In this document: positions 56,682-64,000 of the stretch, piece after piece
How the letters are laid out: the number at the start of each line of letters is the position of its first letter
Position numbering within the stretch: position 1 is the stretch's first letter
DNA from: Verticillium longisporum
Taxonomy: Eukaryota; Ascomycota; Sordariomycetes; Glomerellales; Plectosphaerellaceae
Reading direction: 5' to 3'
NCBI GenBank assembly: GCA_019188255.1
Contig: JAETXT010000001.1
Location: 6,076,001 to 6,140,000, forward strand
DNA: 64,000 nucleotides
Program-made: the position numbers and the translations under genes
Notes under the pieces: generated by a model
What the model saw: the letters and a program-made list of their open reading frames with translations, nothing else
Database searches by the model: none
What the model was told of the DNA's origin: nothing

Positions 56682-57901
56682 GGTGGAGGGTTGTGTGGTT
56701 GTCGCGGTGGTGGCTGAGATGAGACGCGATGAGGCTGCAGATGAGGTGCAGGTCTTGATCGACGGCGTGCACGTCTTTGCTAAATAGAGGAGAAGAGCAC
56801 CTCGTTTCTCGCGCTTCGGTAGATGTCTATGGACATACGCGTGGCGCTGAGTCAAGCGGTTGATGGAGAGAACGCTGAGGCAGTGGCCGTCGTAAAAGTG
56901 CTGCAAGTTGGGTGTCGAGGCACAGGTTGAAAGTGAAGTGAGCAAAGGGTTCCGAGGGGACGGGCATAGCGCAGCTTATTAGTGGAGTGGGGGTTGAGCG
57001 TTGAGCAGTCGCCAGCTGAACGCAGGTGCCAGCAAAAGCCGCCCTGCGACATGCGCCCGGCCCCGAGCCCACATCAGTCGGCGCACGGGCCATGGCAGCC
57101 GTGGGCTTAAAAGTTCTTGAGCTCGAATTTTCTTCAACAGCTTTCCCTCCCGACAACATCCAGCCACCAACAGCTTCCATGCTCCGAGTTGCGACATGGC
57201 CAGTTCCGCAGCGCGTCGCCCCTGTTAGGCTGCGGTAGCAATGATGGTAAGCTTCTACCCTCCTACTTCCGTCCACACGACCTTCCCTCCCCACACACTC
57301 GACTATGATGAACACGCTGTCGCCCCAAACTAACGAGGTTTTCCTCGATGGTGAATGACTGTCCAAGCCAAACGGACTTCGCTGAACCGTCAAGCAATCA
57401 TGCAATTTCTTCTGCAAAGTGTACAACAAATTTGTGCTGACCATCTCGTCCACAGGAGACTTTCCACGTTCTACCAACATGTCGGGCCACAGACTAGCGT
57501 GTGCCTATAGACACAAATTTCCTCGACGCAGACACGCCGATGCCGACTACACTTGGTCACTTCTCTGGCCCAGAAGCGCATCACCTCGAGGCCGAGTTGT
57601 CCATGGGTCGACTCGTCACCGAGGTGCGCGCGTGTTCAGCGTCGGTGCTGCCTGCGTCTTGGGAACAAGCCATAGGTAGGCGCAAGACATTTCTTTTCTT
57701 CAGGTTCCCAGCCGGTGCGGGGACAATTTTGCGTGATGATAAAACATATTCCATGCTAATCCTGAATCATCCATGTGGATTAACGTATGAACTTTTCATC
57801 TTTCGACTGACTGCAAATTTTGTCTTGTCCATGTTTTCTGCCAAATCGAGTGGAACCCAGCGCTGACAATGCCATCATAGATGAACCACCTGCTCTGCAG
57901 T
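56682..57901. other. Intergenic region, one weak candidate exon pair
   Basis: About 1.2 kb between two minus-strand genes, so it holds the promoter of NC2-beta. A possible plus-strand exon pair is listed separately. Otherwise nothing is supported. Confidence 0.5.
57305..57670 (+). CDS. Weak candidate: two short exons of an unknown gene
   Basis: An ATG at 57305 opens MMNTLSPQTNEVFLD up to a GTGAAT donor at 57351. An acceptor TAG before about 57511 would continue the same phase as TNFLDADTPMPTTLGHF, then SGPEAHHLEAELSMGRLVTE, up to a GTAGGC donor near 57670. The second part has a coding-like third-position pattern. No later exon is convincing and no motif is recognised. Confidence 0.15.
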
Positions 57902-58762
57902 CTACTTGTCTTGGTATGCTGCAAGCTCACTCGCCTGCCACTTCAGCACCTTGCCTGTGAGGCTGTGATCAGGGTCGATTACGAACCGCGCCATGACGTG
58001 GCCGGGTTGCTCTGGCTTGACGAGCTCGCCGTTGTCGTAGGCTGAGGAGAAGGCCGAGTGGTCTTTGGCGTTCATCGCATCCTTGCCTCCCTCTCGGATG
58101 AGCTTCTGCATGTCCGTGTCGACGCGGCCAGGGGTGACGGCAACGGTGGTGATGTCGGGCTCTTCCACTGCCAGGTGCGCAGAAATGTGGTCCATGGCGG
58201 CCTTGGACGAGCCGTATGCACCCCAAGCCGTGTAGGCTTTGGTGGCAGCGCCGGAGGAAACCCATAGGACGCTGCCCTTGGATTTTCTGAGCTCCGGCAG
58301 CGCAGCTTGCACCTGAGAATAGTCAGCTCCCAGAATGCAAACAACTTGGAATCATTCCTCACAATTGCCAGTCCGCTGAACACGTTGATGTCGTAGCTCT
58401 TTCTCCATTCCTCGATGGAGCCATTTTCCAGCCGGCTGAGGGGCGTCAAGACGCCGTGGTTGATGACGATACCGTCGATCCTGCCGAACGTCTTGCTGGC
58501 GTGGTGCGCAACCTGCGGTACAGACTGTCGAGGTGTGAGCTTCAGACGTTCAAATGAGAGGCCCGCAGATACTTGCCTTCAGGTCCCCGAGGTCACCTGC
58601 AACATACTCGACCTGCGTGGGGTACGCCGTCTTGAGCTCCTCGAGCTTGTCCTTGGACCGGGCGGCGAGGACAACTCGGTGCGAAGCCTCGAGGAGGTAC
58701 TTTGCAATGGCGAGCCCGAGGCCGCGGCTGGCACCTGTGACGATGAAGACTTTGGAAGGCAT
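57902..58762 (-). CDS. Short-chain dehydrogenase/reductase (Irc24/benzil-reductase-like)
   Basis: NAD(P)-dependent oxidoreductase with a Rossmann fold, close in kind to yeast Irc24/YIR035C sepiapterin-reductase-like enzymes. Three exons: 58762-58577, 58524-58363 and 58312-57902, joining to 759 nt and 252 residues. The product starts MPSKVFIVTGASRGLGLAIA, with TGxxxGxG at 9-16. NHGVLTPLSRLE carries the NHG form of NNAG. The catalytic Ser lies in VLWVSSGAATKAYT, and the YxxxK pair in GAYGSSKAAMDHISA. The product-release loop VTPGRVDTDM follows. Intron 1 appears to use a GC donor (AAG|GCAAGT) with a CAG acceptor at 58525, since this gives the expected GDLKSVPQVAHHASKTF. The ordinary GT choice breaks the frame. 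It is divergent from the Tda3-like gene with 389 bases between starts. The substrate is unknown. Confidence 0.92.
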
Positions 58763-59151
58763 TTCGGCGCGGGCGAGAACGCTTTGTGTTCTGTTTGAGT
58801 GAACGATTGGGTCGTCGCCGTACACTGGCTGGCGCAAAGGCTTTTTTCTTGTGTACCGCAGCTGGTGGGCGACGTCGTGGATGGCGGAGCACCGAGTTGA
58901 CGTGCTGTGTGGTGGGGTATTCTCTTATCTTATCACCCCAGCCATCGAGGGGCATCGACGCCATCGAGGGGCATCGACGTCAACGCGATGCTGAGGTCAT
59001 TGTCATGGAGATTCGAGTTCCGTAATTCGACGCATCTGTGACGTGGGCAGCTTGAATGATAGAAATACTGGCCATTTATCGTGTACTTGGTCGGAGGGGG
59101 AAATAAGGAAGACAAAACCTGGATAGCACCCACACATTGGCATCTCCAACC
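58763..59151. promoter_or_regulatory. Bidirectional promoter between two oxidoreductase genes
   Basis: 389 bases between the ATG codons of the short-chain dehydrogenase (-) and the Tda3-like flavoprotein (+). An 18-base near-perfect direct repeat CATCGAGGGGCATCGACG occurs around 58943-58979. Shared control of the two redox genes is possible but not shown. Confidence 0.45.
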
Positions 59152-60448
59152 ATGAACACCACTGTTGTCCTTGGGTCAGGCATCATCGGCGTGTCGACGG
59201 CATACTATCTCTCCGAAACGCAATCACCTTTGTCGATCCATCTCGTGGAGCCGTCGCCCGAGTTTTTCTCTTCTGCCTCAGGGTTCGCTGGTGGCTTCCT
59301 GGCCAAAGACTGGTTTGCGTCTCGACTCGCCTCTTTGGGCGAGCTCAGCTTCAACGAACACAAAAGACTGGCTGCAGAGAACGACGGGAGACAGAACTGG
59401 GGATACGCAAAATCGGACACCTTCAGTCACGCGTCGGGACCTCAAAGCCTCCGTGGCGATGCTGACTCGGACTGGCTTGATACCGGCGAGAGCCGCGCTC
59501 AAGTCACGCAAGCCGCCGGCACCATTGACACGACGATGCCGGCCTGGCTGCGAAGGAGAGAGGGCGACAACGTACAGTCCATTTCCGAGGACGGCACCAC
59601 AGCTCAAGTGTGAGAGCCCAGCCCAACTCCCACCCATCCTCCTCTGATCCCGCTCCAGCGACCCTCTGCGCCTGTGCCGCTTTCTCCTAGAAGCATGCCG
59701 GTCGCGCGGCGTCCAGATCCATCACCCCGCCAAAGCCCTTTCCGTCGGCGCCGACGCCATCCACGGCGAGCTCTCCAGCATTCGCATCGCGCAGACGGAC
59801 ACCTCAACAGAGACCGACGTTCCCTGCACGCAGATCCTCATCGCTGCCGGCGCCTGGACACCCCAGGTCTTCGCCACCCTCTTCCCGCTCTCGAAGACCA
59901 CCATACCCATCAAAGCCCTGTCAGGCCACTCCCTCGTCCTCCGACCCCCAGCGCCCCACCACCCAGACGTCTGCCACGCCATTTACAGCACCGCAGCCGA
60001 CAGCTGGTCCCCCGAGCTGTTCTCCCGCCTAGGCGGCACCTTCTACGTCGCGGGCCTCAACTCGACAGCTGAACACCTCCCCGCCCTCCCCGCCGAGGCG
60101 CCCATCCGGCCCGACAGCATCGCCGCGCTCAGGAGGGCCGCGGCGCGGCTCGTCGAGCGCGGCGACGAGCTCGAGGTCGTGCGCGAGGGCCACTGCTTTC
60201 GCCCCGTCACCGAGACGGGCGCGCCGCTGCTGTGCCGCGTGCCGGACGCGGCGCTGGGGCCCGGCGTGGCGACGCGCCGGGGGCCGGGGGCCGGGGGCCG
60301 GGGGCGGGGTCTTCGTCGCGGCGGGACATGGCCCGTGGGGCATCGCGCTGGGGGTCGGGACTGGGAGGGTCGTGGCGGAGATGATGCAGGGGAGGCCTTT
60401 AAGCGCGGAGGTTGGCCGTCTCGGGTTGAGCTGACGGGCTTAAGCTGA
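59152..60448 (+). CDS. Tda3-like FAD-dependent oxidoreductase with a frame break at a heptamer repeat
   Basis: A DAO-family flavoprotein resembling yeast Tda3, an endosomal FAD oxidoreductase of unknown substrate. Exon 1 is 59152-59609; exon 2 starts at 59659 after a 49-bp intron. The start MNTTVVLGSGIIGVSTAYYL holds the GxGxxG motif, and SSASGFAGGFLAKDWF is the family signature. LIAAGAWTPQVFATLFPL and LYR-like domain segments follow. From 60277 to 60304 the unit CCGGGGG stands four times in tandem. Before it the frame is correct (LLCRVPDAALGPGVATRR). After it the family C-terminus (GVFVAAGHGPWGIALGVGTG and AEMMQGRPL) lies one base out of phase, ending with TGA at 60432-60434. Since 7 mod 3 is 1, one surplus unit explains the shift exactly. 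Read as given, the frame runs on to the stop at 60446-60448 with an Arg/Gly-rich tail that lacks the FAD-binding end. It is therefore a mutated allele, a repeat-length variant or an assembly error. Confidence 0.85.
60277..60304 (+). repeat. Four-copy heptanucleotide repeat inside the Tda3-like coding region
   Basis: CCGGGGG repeated exactly four times, flanked by CGG-like partial units. A change of one copy shifts the reading frame; three copies would keep it. Confidence 0.95.
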
Positions 60449-63400
60449 ACTGTGGTTTTGGTTGACGAGGTTTGAATTTTCAAGGTTGGGTTCGTGATAT
60501 ACCTACCTAGCAGTTACACCGCCGAGAAATCGGGTTGGATGTATTGATCGAACACCTGAAAGGGTGCCACGGGTTTCCAGAGCCTGCGACTCGCCTGAAT
60601 GGTATGTCCTACCGGTGTGATGATCACGATTTATAGGGGTGACCTTTTCTGGTTAAGAACTCACTTCGCCCTTCGCAGGCTTGTCTATTCATCTTCACAT
60701 CTTGCAGGAACTTATTCGTTTGTCCAAAGCACTCGTCTCGTGAGTCAATGTCCCAACTCATCTTGTCTTTGAAAATTTTGCATGCTGACCGCCGAAGAGA
60801 CCTCCTCATCCCATAGCAAAGCCATCAGAAAGCAGTCGAGGCACTCCATCATCCAACATGGTAGCCACAATGGTTGCATCGGTAAACACGTTAGGGAGCA
60901 GTCACCCGAAAAAAGCCCCCCAGCTGCTCAAGCAGAGACCAGACGAAAGATGAGGTTATCTCATTGAGTCAGGTATACCTGGCCAGGACTGACAGGAAAG
61001 ACTACAAAATCATATCGGCATGTAGTCGCTCCGCGCTGGCTGACCCCAGTTTAGGATGAGTCGTCGAGCTCTAAGGTTTCGCTTTCTGAACGATGGCAGA
61101 TACGGAGCCATGTCTACAGAGCACATGTGTTCTGTTAGAGATATCATGAAAGCTTCATGACGCACACAGGTTATACAATTATCTGCTATGATAAGAACTC
61201 AAGCTAATAGTCGAACAGTGAATCAGTTGAACAGGATTCCAGGCGAATCTAGCCCGCGATGGAACTCATCACGACACGCAACACCGGCCACTGGCAACAT
61301 TAGATGTGGAGTTGTTTCATGTCTCTCCTTGACATATCGATGTCGCCCACTCTGATCGTATTACTCGCTCCAATAACTTGCTCGAATAAGTACAAAACAG
61401 CTCGAATCCGCTCCCTGCCAAGACAACATCATATGCTCGATGGCAGCGTACCACGCTTGGCACAGAGCGATGCACGATCGTTTCGACAACAAACTCTGCC
61501 ACAGCCCCGTGTACATGTACGCAAACGCCTGGTTGCATTCCACGGCTCGAAACCTAGGGCTTGGTAGGCACCGGTCCACAGTCTGGGTCGACGAAGATAC
61601 GAAGATGCACGGGTGACAGCCAAGATCTCCGCATGCAGCACCAATGAGCCGGCGCGCCGAAGCGTTTCAACGTTCAACGCCTCTCAGCCTCATCGTGTCT
61701 GCCAGACATGTTGGGCAATGAAGAGAGTTCAAGGCCAGGAGGAGAAGCCCAATTTGGCATGCCGTCATACCCCACAATCGACCATGTTGCTCATTCTGGT
61801 CGTTCGGTCCCCACAAGGGTCAAAGCAGAGAGCAAAAAGAGAAGGGAACGTGCCACCCCAGCTGTCCACAAACGGCAATCCAGATGAAGAAGGGGAGTCC
61901 TTGGAATCTCGAGACCGAGGAAACGAAACACAATCTAACGCAACGCCAGAAAATGTTTTTTTTTTCTCTTCGTTCTCAATAGCTTCAACGGTCACCTCCA
62001 CTTGGACCTCAGACTAAAATGAATGCGAACGGGAATGAATAGCATCCCTCAACCCAGCAAGCAGCTGAGCAGGGTTCGTCCCCGGGTACATGGTAGACAC
62101 TGGACCCCTAATTTGCGACGTCTCCATCACTGTGGCGAAGAATGTCAGCGACGACTGAGTAACAAGTAGACGATGGGATCGTCGAGGCACGCGGTGAACG
62201 GTGAAGGCGACGCTGCCCCCCACTCCTCGTACTCACGACCAATCCACCGGCTCGTTGGACCACTCCACCGGCTCGCTGGAACAATCCACCGACTCGTTGG
62301 ACTATGAATAGTTAGCTCTCGCTACCTAACTAAGCGGGTGCCGCCGTTTTCGCGCGCCAAGGGAGACCCGAGGAAGGGCCTGTGCGCAGCCCTTTTTTCT
62401 GTTCGTTCGCAAACAGCGAGCGCGACATGACACGAGGTCACAGGGCACGGCAGGGGGGAGCCTGTTTAACAGGTTTCTGTTCGGGGATACGAGGAGAGCG
62501 CTCTGTTGCTCTCGTTCTCTCGTCCTGAGATGAGCTTATTCACCGGGGCCGAGGGAGACGCACAGGTCAAATGACGATGCGGTAGCAGCAGCGGTGGCAG
62601 GGCCAGACGAAGAAAAGACGGACGCCCCGATCGGGCTGCTGAGGCGCCCCCCTTGCAGCATCGTGAGCACCCCTGCCTGCCCCCCTGGTCGGTCAGCCGA
62701 GTGGTTGAGTGCTGCATCTCCATGTCGAGGTTCCTAGGCGAGCTGGTTGCTGATTCACATTCATTTTAGCAGTGAGCATCAACCTGCCCATGCTTGACGG
62801 TTGGGCGACGCCGGCAGCAACAGCTCAGCTGCAAGCAGATGTCGTTGGGCTGTCGACGTCCCATGTCCACCCAAGCTGTCGGTGCTCAGGTCTGTCTGTT
62901 GGTGCACACGCGGCAGAATACATGGTACGTCAGTCGGGCCACCATGTCAGGCACCAGGTACCGAATCGGGGCGCTCGTCCCTTGGGCTGCACAGCCGGGT
63001 GGATGGCGTGTCCGTGCCGCTGCGGTGTGTGTGTGTGTGAGTGTGGTTGTCTGGGGGAAACCCGACACGGCTTCAACGGAAGAATATCGTCCCATTCAGG
63101 TGTCGCATCTTCATCGTGTGACAGCGGCCGTATTCGGAGAGGTCGGCGCAGTTCGCGGGATGGATGCATCGGAGGGGTGTGAGAGCACGATGGTATGATG
63201 CCGGTGGTGAATGGTGAAGGCGATGGTGAGTACATGGTAGTGAAGGTTAAGGGAAGGTAAAGTAGTTCACGATGCTAACCAGTGTTGGATGCCTGGTGCA
63301 TGCAGCCATCACGAACTTTGGCGGAGATGGCCACCCCCATGATCAATCAGATGCAGAAAAATCCAATAGCTGGAAAATCATACATACGACGGCCACATAA

Positions 63401-64000
63401 TCATGTCGTCATGACAAAAACTCCAGCATCCACGTGGTCCCTCCTGCTCCCCCCCCTGTACATGTACCATGTCCAGTATCTGCTCCCCCCTAGACTCCTC
63501 CCCCCAGGTGCCTTCTTTTTCCACCCCGCCCCGAAAGACACCTCTCGGCAGCTGGTCGCACTTTAACGACCCCCTGCACTTCTCGCCAATTCGCACCCAA
63601 CACAGGCTGTGCCAGGTTGCTACCCACCAGCGAACGGCACGATGCGAACCAGCCAAGACACCTCGAGAGGGGGCCCTGCCTGTACATGTACTGTACCTGC
63701 TTTCGTGCCTTGCATCAGCACACCAGCCCTGCCCACCTGGGCCATCTTTACGGAGCGTCCCCTCCAAAATGAGACGGCCGAACATCCACCTCACTGGCCG
63801 TGACAAAGATGCCACCGCCTTGGAAGATGCATGATAGCTACACACACGCTCTGTATGTGTCTTCATGACCCCTCCTTGGCGTCGCATCCTCGGCTTGTCG
63901 TCGAAATCCAACGGCAATCGCGGTGAGAACTCAAAAGTCCAAAACGAGCTTGGCAGACCCAATACAGAGAGAGAGGAGAAGCACATGGGCGTGCCAAGGA
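60449..64000. other. 3.5-kb region without a supported gene
   Basis: Open frames on both strands are short, or lack ATG starts and motifs. It contains a three-copy 21-bp repeat (62237-62299) and a short GT run near 63026-63047. A TAGGT/CTACC-rich spot lies at 60500. No RNA gene was recognised. The right part could be the promoter or untranslated region of a gene beyond the window. Confidence 0.5.
62237..62299. repeat. Three-copy 21-bp tandem repeat
   Basis: The unit resembles GACCAATCCACCGGCTCGTT plus G, three copies at 62237-62257, 62258-62278 and 62279-62299, differing at 1-3 positions. The length is a multiple of three, and on the plus strand it would read as a heptapeptide repeat of the type DQSTGSL, ending in a stop shortly after. 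No ATG precedes it in frame. Confidence 0.93.

Noticed and set aside
619..63691. Three copies of the palindrome GTACATGTAC (619, 63458, 63682)
   Set aside because: Ten-base palindromes made of self-complementary GTAC/CATG words occur by chance; spacing and context show no common function.
1..64000. A secondary-metabolite cluster, transposon, CRISPR array or rRNA
   Set aside because: No polyketide synthase, NRPS, terpene cyclase or P450 set is present. I see no transposase or reverse-transcriptase motifs, no regularly spaced repeats with unique spacers, and no rRNA-like blocks.

Overview
This window is nuclear DNA of a filamentous ascomycete, most likely a sordariomycete and possibly Hypocreales. 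The signs are many short spliceosomal introns (mostly 45-75 bp, GTANGT-type donors, CTRAY branch sites, YAG acceptors), a moderately G+C-rich sequence, genes on both strands without operons, and typical fungal families: the STRIPAK FHA protein, Mgr2, NC2-beta, Prp38, a Tda3-like flavoprotein and an MFS sugar permease. Gene models were spliced by hand. Most close to an exact multiple of three; exceptions are stated.

Layout. 0-7 kb: a partial gene running off the left edge (-), a frameshifted GMC oxidoreductase (-), and the small inner-membrane protein Mgr2/Romo1 in five exons (-). 7-15 kb: a tail-anchored FHA/coiled-coil protein of the SLMAP/Far10/HAM-4/PRO45 family (+), a small membrane protein with DPF repeats (-), and a low-complexity gene interrupted by an in-frame TAG (+). 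16.9-21.2 kb: a 1350-residue Cid1-type non-canonical nucleotidyltransferase (-). 25.9-30.5 kb: a peroxiredoxin-like AhpC-TSA_2 protein (+) and an unrecognised fungal protein (-). 30.5-37.2 kb is almost gene-free. 37-42 kb: an SLC35F-type carrier (-) and another unrecognised low-complexity protein (-). 44.5-51 kb: a secreted or vacuolar 5'-nucleotidase-like phosphoesterase (-), diverging from a D-2-hydroxyacid dehydrogenase (+) followed by an MFS sugar permease (+). 51.6-56.7 kb is a compact housekeeping block: mitochondrial GatA (+), Prp38 (-), a small one-helix membrane protein (+) and NC2-beta (-). 57.9-60.4 kb: a short-chain dehydrogenase (-) diverging from a Tda3-like FAD oxidoreductase (+) whose C-terminal frame is broken at a heptanucleotide repeat. 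60.4-64 kb holds no gene I can support.

The housekeeping genes serve mitochondrial translation and import, splicing, transcriptional repression and RNA tailing. The oxidoreductases and carriers look like independent metabolic genes. I see no secondary-metabolite cluster, transposon, CRISPR array, tRNA or rRNA. The most interesting signals are three interrupted reading frames (GMC, the 13-15 kb gene, Tda3-like), several local tandem duplications, and large gene-poor stretches.
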